Source of the DNA: Hippasteria phrygiana
Taxonomy: Eukaryota > Echinodermata > Asteroidea > Valvatida > Goniasteridae
Assembly (NCBI GenBank): GCA_037893225.1
Contig: JAZGUH010000412.1
Span: forward strand, 124,001-188,000
DNA: 64,000 nt
Direction of reading: 5' to 3'
A program made the position numbers and the translations under genes. The notes below the pieces were generated by a model. The model had not been told where the DNA came from, did no database searches, and was given only the letters and a program-made list of their open reading frames with translations. Position 1 is the stretch's first letter; each line of letters starts with the position of its first letter. Of this stretch, positions 21,011 to 29,713 are shown piece by piece.

Positions 21011-22409
21011 CTCTGGTGTGGCGAGTTCCGTTTGACACACGCAAGTGAAAATCAACAAGACATTATTGTGTGAATATTTGTTTGGGCGAAAGTTGACTTT
21101 TCTCTATAAATTACCTTCCCCAAGAGCATTTTTTTAACACTCTGACATCCCAATTTATTTTAATATTCACATTGAACTCTTTGGGCCTGGGGAGCAGCCA
21201 CCCTATCTCCTCACAAGGGACGGATTAAAAGTGCAACAATGACCTGTATTCGGGTTGCAACTGATTGTAGTATAGTGTGACGTAATTTTTCAAATGCGAA
21301 ACACCTTTTCATTAAAAACGACAAACCCACTCAGCATCGTGATTGTTGTGTGCGAAGGGCAAGAAGGAGACAATGATTGTTCATTGGTAGAAGAATGAAG
21401 GGAGGGATTCGTTAAGTATCCCACAAATACCGACATTTACATTATAGAAAAAGTTGCCAAAACATCTCATACAGTCTGAGTTTTGGCCTAGGATGTCTGA
21501 GTCAGGGAGAATTTTCGCACACTTCTGTATTTCCATTTTCGGGGTTGGGTTTGGCATATACATGCACCTCCAGGTTTTTTGTGTGCCCATGCAATATATC
21601 CGTTATCATTTCTGTAGGAATAAACACTAATGAAACACTAACATTAATAATAATGCGAGGTCGATTATACTGTTTCAAGTTCCCTGTCCCAAGTATACCA
21701 TTTTAATTTCGTCACAAAAGAAGCATAGATATATCGATTTCCCAAGTTTATATGTATGGCTGTGACTGCTTCTCTTGTGAGATATGTGTCCGTTTCTTCA
21801 GATCAGATGACCAAACAATTGTGAAGTTAAAGCGCCCTCTACTGACATACATGTGTTCAACGATTCACCATAGCGTTACATAAAAAACTTTGTTGTTATG
21901 GATCATCGTTGGACTTCATGTCCACAATATGTAAATGAGTGAATAAGAAATGTTAGGAACCTCTGCGTATTATTCCTGTACTTTTGTTTACTGCCAGGCA
22001 GCGGGCTGCATGGCTAATATAGGTTTTGTCTCAGATTGACATGGAAAATAGTATGGTGAATCGATGGCAACCGTACGCGAATACTCCACGTTTTGACAGT
22101 TGTGTCTGTTTTGGTGCAGATCGCATGTAAAAAAAATGAAATCGTTACTCTAATGAACTGTCTAGCTGAGAGGCTTTTAAAATGAACTTCTTGAATTGAA
22201 GACGTGATTAAATGAAACGGCATCTATTTATACGGCCTTGTTTCTGGCTTTAAACAATTAATATTACATATAAACAGCCACATAGTAAGGCTATGAGTGA
22301 CGGAAACTGGTTATCCCCAATCTATACGACAACAAAGTGTGAAACATATGACAAAGTCAAGGCCCCTAGGCGGTGGAAAAAGTTTGTGATTTGGGGATAC
22401 GAAAACTTC
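19964..22409 (-). repeat. 1.5-kb unit, inverted arm (about 1.6 copies)
   Basis: From 19964 the same unit runs on the opposite strand. The switch occurs at TGTTAAAGAAATGCC, where only a 3-4 base overlap joins unit position ~345 (forward) to unit position ~20 (reverse), so it is not a simple fold-back of one copy. The phase mark recurs inverted at about 21454. The arm ends at 22409 just before a perfect hairpin. One copy has a ~40-bp deletion near 21885. Confidence 0.92.
20941..21009 (-). repeat. G-rich tract of the 1.5-kb unit (inverted copy)
   Basis: C-rich on the plus strand (CCTCCCTCCACCTCCC words followed by a long poly-C), the mirror of the forward tracts. Confidence 0.9.
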
Positions 22410-22410
22410 G

Positions 22411-22475
22411 AAGCTTCGACTTCTTAGAATATGCACCCTATATTATAGGGTGCATATTCTAAGAAGTCGAAGCTT
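22411..22475. repeat. Perfect 31-bp inverted repeat, 3-nt spacer
   Basis: Arms 22411-22441 (AAGCTTCGACTTCTTAG... to CACCCTAT) and 22445-22475 are exact reverse complements around ATT. It abuts the end of the inverted 1.5-kb arm, so it may mark a breakpoint or a miniature hairpin element. No target duplication was found. Confidence 0.93.
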
Positions 22476-22497
22476 GCAAAATGTCGTTAAACATAAT

Positions 22498-23365
22498 ATA
22501 GGTTTTCCCGGCCATTTTGCGAATGTTTTTGATCATTTTTCGTTATTGGTCATTCAAATTCGCATGGTTTTTACACATTCTTTTTCACTTTTTGTGCATT
22601 CAGTTTCATTTTTTAAGCACCTAAGATTTTGTTCCTAAATAGATGTTCGTTTTTGTAAAATGTATAATGGAAAAGTTTGTAGCGTTTATAATGTAACATC
22701 TAAACTGATATGAGGGATGGATGATGTCACGAACTAATAAAATGAAAGGGCCTAAGTAATTTTCTTTTTTACTGTTGATCTTTGTTTGTTTTAAAGTTTG
22801 ACCCCCAAAAATAGGGGCATCTGTATGTTGACATGTTTATAAATCCTTTAACTTTTTAACTTTGTCTGCTGTTCTTTTTCGTTCTGATTCACCCATCGAT
22901 TTCTTCATGTGCAAAACATGGGGGCACTTTGTTTGGCAATGGTTGTACCATCGGGAACAATTCTCTTGGGTAATTTGTTTTCTTAGGCCGATTCCATCAG
23001 ACGATCACACCTCTCCTCAGATATGATTTACCTCGAGATACCTCAGATTTTTATAGGAATACGGACATTCAGGAATGTGGACATGCAGGAAAAGATGCTT
23101 GAAAAAAAAGGTGAAATTGAATGCCCGATGCTGGTCTAGACGAAATTAAATGAACAATTGTATTATTACAATACTTTTAATTTGAATGCATCTTTTACTG
23201 ACAAGAGTGAAGCTAAAAGACGATAGAATGCTCGGATAGTAAATTTAAATAATTCTTTCTGATTGCCAAATGATCTGCGTGGTGATCATTGAATTCCAAT
23301 CTAAATTGAATGACTCAAGCTTTATAATGAACGAAAACTTGGTGAAATTGGCCGGGAAAACCTAT
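22498..23365. mobile_element. 868-bp non-autonomous TIR element (GGTTTTCCCGGCC ends)
   Basis: Begins TATAGGTTTTCCCGGCCA and ends TGGCCGGGAAAACCTAT, inverted termini of about 16-17 bp. If the flanking TA on each side is the target duplication, this fits Tc1/mariner-type insertion. The interior is AT-rich with no ORF. A third terminus of the same family is at 63547. Confidence 0.75.
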
Positions 23366-23854
23366 GATAAGTAGAGAAAAACCCCGAACGACGAGACAGA
23401 AAAAACATTCCTTGATTTTTCTCCTGTACCTATAGTTTATGAATCAAACGGTATCATTCTGGTGTTATGCCTATAGAAAAAAAGTTATGTGATGTTAACC
23501 AAGCCTTCAGGTGCGCCGCGATTCGCCGGGGCGCTATACATTCGCGCTTACCGGCTCCCATGTAGGGCTCTTCGGGGCTCGGATCCCGGTCCATTACGGC
23601 TCCAATCCCGGTCCATCACACCTCCTTCCCGACCCATCCACACAACCAGAAGGTCGAACATGGCGGCACCCTAAGCCTTTACTGCCGAATCAGCCAAACG
23701 TGCCATGAATTAAACGCAGATGCTTGGACTTCACGAGCGGTCCCAGATGCACTGCGCTTGTATCGACCAAGCCATGAACAGTTGGTGTTTGGAGACGGTA
23801 AATGAATATTCTTATAAAAAATGACAACAACATTTCTGGAGAAAAAAGGAAAAA
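23366..23854. other. Non-coding stretch with a GC-rich island
   Basis: 23505-23700 is conspicuously GC-rich (CGCCGCGATTCGCCGGGGCG, then repeated ATCCCGGTCCAT words) in AT-rich surroundings. It could be a diverged TE terminus or GC-rich exon debris. No domain seen in its 60-codon ORFs. Confidence 0.5.
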
Positions 23855-23930
23855 GGCTGGTTATCGAACCCTCGGATTAGGAATCAATGAACGACTTTCT
23901 TAACCACTCGGCCACGATGAGCTGTTACTA
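23855..23930 (-). repeat. tRNA-like SINE head (tRNA pseudogene)
   Basis: On the minus strand it shows a pol III A box (TGGCCGAGTGG) followed by a B box-like GGGTTCGATAACC at near-tRNA spacing. The acceptor and T stems do not pair well, so it is a tRNA-derived SINE piece or tRNA pseudogene rather than a working tRNA. Confidence 0.55.
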
Positions 23931-23941
23931 CCCGAGAGCGC

Positions 23942-24557
23942 TGGGATAGACTATGGATCAAAAGGTCTCTACACTGTAAACACGTTGGGTAAAACATAAT
24001 TGGGCAACTGTTATTTACCCAACATTGGTATTAATTTACCACATTGTTGGTTAATTAAGGTAAAAATTGATCAATTATTGGGAAGAATTTGCCCAAGATT
24101 TTCGGTAACCCGGAGGTCGCAGGTTCGAATCCCGCTCCTGCCAGTTTCTTTGTTCACTTTGAAATTTTTAGTTGAATTGATATTGCATTCCTCCGAGGGA
24201 GTATTGGTAATGGCTGGGTGTGTAATATCCACTTAAACAGTTTGGTTTTTTCTATTTTTGAAATGACTGGCCTGGAAGGCGATTTTGGGAACAGGGGATT
24301 ATATATTCCCAACCTCTATATAATTTTGGTAGACAACGCTAATGAACAGTCCGGTAAGCGATTTGTTTTCCGTAAGTGGGTGTATCAATTTTCATTAATA
24401 ATTCAGTGGTTACATTGATCACTGCACAGCCAGCACTCAGGTTCTCGGTCTCCTTTTCCCCTTAAATTAAAAACATCCCAAAGATATCACAGTAAAGAAA
24501 AACGGGTACAGGTGGATTCGAACTATATAGAGACCTTTTGATCCATAGTCCATCCCA
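23942..24557. repeat. 30-bp inverted pair of SINE-like segments
   Basis: 23942-23971 (GACTATGGATCAAAAGGTCTC core) and 24528-24557 are inverted copies with one mismatch. The right one extends into a B box-like GGTGGATTCGAACTA (minus). A separate plus-strand B box with tRNA-like 3' half, GCAGGTTCGAATCCCGC, is at about 24118-24140. The region is a patchwork of broken tRNA-derived repeats, with no gene. Confidence 0.6.
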
Positions 24558-25145
24558 CTATCCATTAGTCTGTAACAACTCGACAACAGCCGTTCTTTAA
24601 GTAACTAGTTGACTAAACAATAACAATGCTGTGACGTTCTGTTCTATTATAATGGTTATTCATGAAACTGATACACCCACCTACGGAAAAAAAACTCACG
24701 TCCGGTAAAAATACCTTTAGTCACTAGCGCCCAAAACGTACCGGTAATGCATTTGACAGGTTTTAGCAAAATCCAAGAGCTAGCTACGTAGTTCCACTTT
24801 GTGGTGACCTTGATCTTTTTTTGAGTAAGAAAAGGCTGGAAGCCGTGAACAGGACTGTCAGCTTGTATTACTGTGAAATTCAGATGAAATTGGGCCCTAA
24901 AAGTGCTCACGTTTTGCAATTGCCTGTAGCTTTTAGGCATCATTTTTTAAAGCTTGCGATGGGCTACAGAACTACTTTTAGGGAGGAACATACTTGAATG
25001 GAAATTTCTCCCAAAAGTCATCCCACAAAAGTTAATCCCACAAAAAATAAAGAATATATGAAATAAGCTTTAATTTTACGCGTGTCTCAAACACCTTGAG
25101 AGCGGTAAGTTTTTTTCCCCCCTGATTTTTTGAAGTTGGCGTACC
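24558..25145. other. Non-coding stretch
   Basis: AT-rich DNA. The 95-codon minus ORF at 24656-24943 has no recognisable feature. Confidence 0.5.
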
Positions 25146-25640
25146 AGGGTGCACCACACTAAACAGGCCAAAATGGCTGCGCCAAACTGATTAGCATAAA
25201 TTGTAAACCCACAACATTTTTTTATTAATAAGTTTTTGGGGTCATGCAATTAATAGATTGTGTAATTATGAACAGCTATCATAACCTGGGGGTTCTGCGT
25301 TTCAACTTTTGTGAAGACTTGATAAATTTTGGCTTTAAAATTAGTCCTATTTGGCTTGGCAAGTGGAGGGATTCTGTATGAAAAATGACAGCTAATAGCC
25401 GGTTTGGGAAAAAACCCAAATTTTCGGGGGTGGTAGGCCTACTCTCTAGAGACAATTTGCAAAAAATTCTTATCTTCTGACCTGCCAAAAATTGAAAAGA
25501 ATTTGACAGATTAAGATTCAAACGATAATTTTCAGTTGTGTCACAAAAACTGAAAGACTCCTGGATAAGGATTTTTTCACTGTGAAGGTGATGGATTTTA
25601 CGCTAAGGTCAATGGGAGTATATTTAAAGTGGTGCACCCT
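25146..25640 (+). mobile_element. 495-bp MITE-like element (AGGGTGCACCAC ends)
   Basis: Starts AGGGTGCACCACACTAAA and ends TTTAAAGTGGTGCACCCT, inverted termini of 12 perfect bases plus partial extension. The interior has no gene. A related copy lies at 26864. No clear target duplication was seen. Confidence 0.7.
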
Positions 25641-26043
25641 ATATATACACAAAATGGCGGAGCCCGGCAGCCATTTTGGTTAATGTCTGCTACTCTGCTT
25701 TGTTTACAATTATCCGGAGAAAAAAAATAAGTTGTTGGAGACATTTTTCATGAGATAGTGCTGCTATTTTATTGAAAACATCATTCCAGAGGTTTCAAAC
25801 ATTAAGTATACATTTATATTGTTCTTTATAAAAGTTAAAATACATGATTTATCAGATTTAACTCAAAGTTTGAACCGTGGGTGGTTTGATTTTGGAAGCT
25901 AACGTTAAGTTGGGATAATTTGTTTGGTAATATGCATTAGGCATGTAACCAAAACAGTTTCTGCCATAAAAAGGAAGTGTGAGAAAAACCGTCTACAGGA
26001 TGCTCTATTTGTCAGGGGCTGGGCTGTGTGAAGAGGGGGAGGG
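25641..26043. other. Non-coding stretch
   Basis: AT-rich, no feature beyond CCAAAATGGC-type words shared with the flanking MITE-like copies. Confidence 0.5.
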
Positions 26044-26240
26044 GTGGTGGTCAGGGGCGGCGGATCGCGGAACACTTTTGAAAGTGGGGAGGGAGGGGGG
26101 GTGGGTGGGTGGGTGGGGGAGCAGCGCCGGTTCTGTTTTTTACTTATGCGGAGCTGGCAAAAGTGGGGGCCGGGGGGAATTGCCCCAAGTGGAAAAAGTA
26201 GGGGGGGCACCCCTCCCCCCGTTCCGCCGCCAGTAGTGGT
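26044..26240 (+). mobile_element. Possible hAT-type MITE, 181 bp
   Basis: The left end CAGGGGCGGCGGA (26052) and right end CCGCCGCCA (to 26232) are partly inverted. The flanks GTGGTGGT (26044-26051) and GTAGTGGT (26233-26240) match at 7 of 8 bases. CAGGGGCGG is a common hAT terminus. The right terminus seems to have lost bases, so this is tentative. Confidence 0.45.
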
Positions 26241-26863
26241 GATTTTGGCATATAATGATTGTCCAGTTTCTAGACAGCGATTCACGCACAATGATGCGTG
26301 TGAATCGGTTGGCTTACAGTGTCTAGAATGCCCTTTGCAACAAGCCCCCACCCACGCCCCGCCCACCCCATGCCCTTTTCCCCTTTCTAGAGGTGAAATG
26401 ATATTTTGAAGGACAGTAGAATGTATTAAAATGGCCTATGTATTTTCTACTCTCAATAAAGCATAGCACAAAACTTAATATGAATGCATGGTCAGAAATG
26501 TTGAGGGGAAAGCAAAATCCCCCCACCCCCCTTCCTTTTTCACAGCTTCCCCATACTAATTTCCCCCTCTTGTTGTTAAAGAAATGATTTGTAAAAGCTG
26601 TGAGAATTCTTATCATCAAAAGTGAGACATCAAAATAACTCTTTGAGGGAGAATTTGGATAAATGACTTCTGACTTGTCCATAGGGTGTACACAATGTCA
26701 TGCAGTTCTTTTTCTCCAATTGTTTAAAGTAGCATGAAAATGCTCGCGCATGTTGTAGACAAACACAACAGAGATTTTTTTTTTTCAGATATCAGATCAG
26801 TGACTGATTCTCTACATTTCAAGCATAATTTATTAACTATAAAGAGAAATTGACTGCCCTTAT
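26241..26863. other. Non-coding stretch
   Basis: C-rich patches at 26343-26385 and 26519-26533, otherwise AT-rich. ORFs here lack recognisable domains. Confidence 0.5.
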
Positions 26864-27135
26864 AGGGTTCACCACACTAAATAGACCAAAATGGCTGCGC
26901 CAAACTGATTAGCATAATATTGTAAACCCACAACATTTTTTTGAATAATAAATTTTTGGGGTAATGCAGTTGATTGATTGTGTAATTATGATCAGCTATT
27001 ATAACTGGGGGTTCTGTGTTTCAACTTTTGTGAAGACTTGATAAATTTTGGCTTTAAAATTGGTCCTATTTGGCTTGGCAAGTGCAGGGATGACTACATT
27101 TTTGTGTAAGGTCAATGAGAGTTTGAGTTTACCCA
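26864..27135 (+). mobile_element. Second copy of the AGGGTKCACCAC element, 3'-deleted
   Basis: Matches 25146-25375 over more than 200 bp (CCAAAATGGCTGCGCCAAAC, TTGTAAACCCACAACATTTT, GAAGACTTGATAAATTTTGG). It then jumps to the AAGGTCAATG region near the other copy's right end and lacks the right inverted terminus. Confidence 0.75.
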
Positions 27136-27479
27136 CCAGGCTATGTGATATAGCGCCCTCTTTAGTTCATGAAGCGACTGAAAGTCTGTTACCCGTAGTC
27201 CACTTTATGATATCCAACGAGTGAAGTAAATCGTGTACCAGTCTACGTGTCGGGTACATGTGCGCGATGTACAACAATGTCATTAATGCGCTGAATCCAC
27301 GGTTGTAAACTTCTGTTCTATGGTTTATACTCATCAGTCTGACTTTTAGTGATGAACTCCGTTTGCAGGATTTGTGGCCCCATTTTGAGGTGTGCGTTGT
27401 TAAGGAAAAGGTAAAAGTAATTAATTAAGGCCACAGAATGCTTCCTTGGCTTGCTGCATTATTGTGCACTGGGGCTCGG
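27136..27479. other. Non-coding stretch
   Basis: Contains one TAGCGCCCTCTTTAG word at about 27158. Nothing else recognised. Confidence 0.5.
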
Positions 27480-27904
27480 ACAACTCGACCGTTGAGACAA
27501 CTCGACCGTTGAGACAACTCGACCGTTGAGACAACTCGACCGTTGAGACAACTCGACCGTTGAGACAACTCGACCGTTGAGACAACTCGACCGTTGAGAC
27601 AACTCGACCGTTTTTGTGTCGAATGGGGACAAGTTGTCCGTTGAGACAAGTTGTCCGTTGAGACAAGTTGTCCGTTGAGACAAGTTGTCCGTTGAGAGAC
27701 AAGTTGTCCGTTGAGAGACAAGTTGTCCGTTGAGAGACAATTTGTCCGTTGAGAGACAAGTTGTCCGTTGAGAGACAAGTTGTCCGTTGAGAGACAAGTT
27801 GTCCGTTGAGAGACAAGTTGTCCGTTGAGAGACAAGTTGTCCGTTGAGAGACAAGTTGTCCGTTGAGAGACAAGTTGTCCGTTGAGAGACAAGTTGTCCG
27901 TTGA
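27480..27904 (+). repeat. 17/19-bp minisatellite with three subfamilies
   Basis: Eight units of the 17-mer ACAACTCGACCGTTGAG (27480-27612). After a short linker come four units of the 17-mer ACAAGTTGTCCGTTGAG (from 27629), then about a dozen 19-mers with an added GA (AGACAAGTTGTCCGTTGAG) to 27904. The GTTGAG end is constant while the centre switches from CTCGACC to AGTTGTCC. Long ORFs on the minus strand are translations of the array. Confidence 0.95.
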
Positions 27905-28107
27905 TTTTATATTGATTTTGAAAAATTAAATCTAGAAATATGGAATGCGTATGTGTACAGGGGGAGGGGGTAAAAAAAGTCGGCATTTCGTGCGTACGTA
28001 CTTTATGGGCGGCCCCTAAAAATCACGCAGGCTGGGGTGCTACATTTATATGTTTTAGTTTTCCGTCCGATTCTTGGCTTTTATTGTGCACAATTGTACA
28101 TGTACAT
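27905..28107. other. Non-coding spacer
   Basis: No feature recognised. Confidence 0.5.
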
Positions 28108-28116
28108 GGTGGAGCG

Positions 28117-28786
28117 TAGCCCTAGAATGACGCTATGATAATTTTTTATATAGCGTCATAGCGCCCAAGTATGCAAAACAGTCCTATGCTAGAAACCGAA
28201 GATCAAAAATCACACTTTACCTGCATAAATATTCTTGGCATCATTTTATTCAATTAGTTCAACAGCCCATCTCCCTGTTCGGATAGCAATATTCCTCCAA
28301 GAATGTCAAGAACAGGAGATATTTGCGGCGCAAAATCGTCTCCACGCGACGCTGACTTCACAAACACGAGGAGTAATACCCACATTTAGAACGTTCATCA
28401 ACAGAGGGCGCAATTTACAGTCACCGCGCGATCAGTGCGCGCGACAGACACCACGCGACAGACATGGGTTATTTATGTCTGTGGCGTGCACGGCCGAAAT
28501 TGCGCCCTCTGTTGATAAACGTTCTAAATGTGGGTATTACTCCTCGTGTTTGTGAAGTCAGCGTCGCGTGGAGACGATTTTGCGCCGCAAATATCTCCTG
28601 TTCTTGACATTCTTGGAGGAATATTTCTATCCGGACAGGGAGATGGGCTGTTGAACTGTTTGAATAAAATGATGCCAAGAATATTTATGCAGGTAAAGTG
28701 TGATTTTTGATCTTCGGTTTCTAGCATAGGACTGTTTTGCATACTTGGGCGCTAGGACGCTATATCATAGCGTCCTTCTAGGGCTA
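28117..28786. mobile_element. 670-bp foldback element with 9-bp target duplication
   Basis: Ends TAGCCCTAGAAKGACGCTAT and its inverse. The arms of about 300 bp each are close to perfect reverse complements over nearly the whole element, leaving an inner loop around 28416-28492 that itself folds (ACAGACAT / ATGTCTGT). Each end has its own small stem (TGACGCTATGAT...TATATAGCGTCA). The perfect 9-bp duplication GGTGGAGCG lies at 28108-28116 and 28787-28795. Nine-bp duplications and long TIRs are typical of Mutator-like elements. No transposase is encoded. Confidence 0.93.
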
Positions 28787-29113
28787 GGTGGAGCGATGTG
28801 GCCTCATGGCTTACACATAGCGTATTGGACTCAAGATCTTGATGATACTGCAGATTGTGGCTTCGAGACCAGTAGGGATCATGGTGCTTGTGTCCTTGAG
28901 CAAGACACTTTGTCACAAGTTGCTTCTCTCCACGCAGGAGTACATGTAAATGGGTACACTGTACATATGTACATTGTACCTGTGTGGGCAGTGATGGTTG
29001 TTTGATTAGCCCATGTGCGCTTAACTTGTACTTGTAGCCAGGTCTGTATATCCCCAGGGAGCTGAGAAGGTTTCAAGAATGATTGTTGGGCCCGATGAAC
29101 AGGGGTAATAATA
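28787..29113 (+). mobile_element. tRNA-derived SINE, split near its 5' end by the foldback element
   Basis: A tRNA-like head with A box-like TGGCCTCATGG (28799) and B box-like GGCTTCGAGACC (28859), then the body words GTGTCCTTGAGCAAGACACTT and TTGCTTCTCTCCACGCAGG, and a 3' end near GGGGTAATAATAATTTTAAA. This body resembles SINE families known from sea urchins and other marine invertebrates (family knowledge from memory). Its first bases form the foldback target duplication. Confidence 0.7.
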
Positions 29114-29186
29114 ATTTTAAATGCTGTGATTTAGTTGAACTAAAAGGAGCGTTCTAAATGCTGGTTATTATTATTATTTTTATTAT

Positions 29187-29636
29187 TTTCCTCAATTGCC
29201 GGATAGGGCGACACATAATCCTGGAAAAGAGTGGGTTAGGGTGACCTGGTCGAATAGGGCGACTATTTGGTGTCGCCCTATTGTGAAAGTCGCCCCTTTG
29301 GAGTGTTTTTTAGTAAGGCGCGTTGGGAAAGTGCTCTAAAAGGGCGACACTCGTGTCGCCCCAATAAGGTTATTTCGGGAAGAGTCGCCCATTTGCCGCA
29401 TCCAGGAGATTTAGAATTTTCCTCAATTGCCGGTTAGGGCGACACATAATCCTGGAAAAGAGTGGGTTAGGGTGACCTGGTCGAATAGGGCGACACATAA
29501 CCGTCGCCCTATTGTAAAAGTCGCCCCTTTGGAGTGTTTTTTAGTAAGGCGCGTGGGGAAAGTGCTCGACACTCGTGTCGTCCAAATAGGGTTATTTCGG
29601 GAAGAGTCGCCCATTTGCCGCATCCAGGAGATTTCT
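29187..29636 (+). repeat. 230-bp tandem duplication rich in GGGCGAC palindromes
   Basis: Copy 1 is 29187-29416 and copy 2 is 29417-29636, both starting TTTTCCTCAATTGCCGG and ending CATCCAGGAGATTT. Each holds several GGGCGAC / GTCGCCC inverted words. Copy 1 has the palindrome GGGCGACACTCGTGTCGCCC at 29342. Copy 2 lost about 10 bp next to it. No gene. Confidence 0.92.
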
Positions 29637-29639
29637 AAT

Positions 29640-29660
29640 TATTATTATTATTATTATTAT
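29640..29660 (+). repeat. (ATT)n microsatellite, left half of the composite's target
   Basis: ATT repeats end exactly where the first hairpin of the 33.9-kb composite begins. ATT repeats resume at 63534 right after its last CTAG-T. Confidence 0.9.
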
Positions 29661-29713
29661 TAGGTGTTGGGCATCAGCCCAACACCTATTGTTATTCTAT
29701 TGATTATTCTTTT
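29661..29713 (+). mobile_element. Element A: 5' end (hairpin and leader), interrupted
   Basis: The hairpin at 29661-29688 and leader ATTGTTATTCTATTGATTATTC stop at CTTTT (29713), where element B starts. The continuation TCTTCTTATT is found at both 37111 and 59054; the uninterrupted form is visible in element C (33680-33700). Confidence 0.8.

Noticed and set aside
23855..23930. Functional tRNA gene
   Set aside because: A and B boxes are visible, but the acceptor and T-arm do not pair as a tRNA should, so SINE or pseudogene is the better call.
27421..27986. Three overlapping minus-strand ORFs of 150-175 codons
   Set aside because: They are frames of the 17/19-bp minisatellite; the 17-bp period alone would keep frames open.
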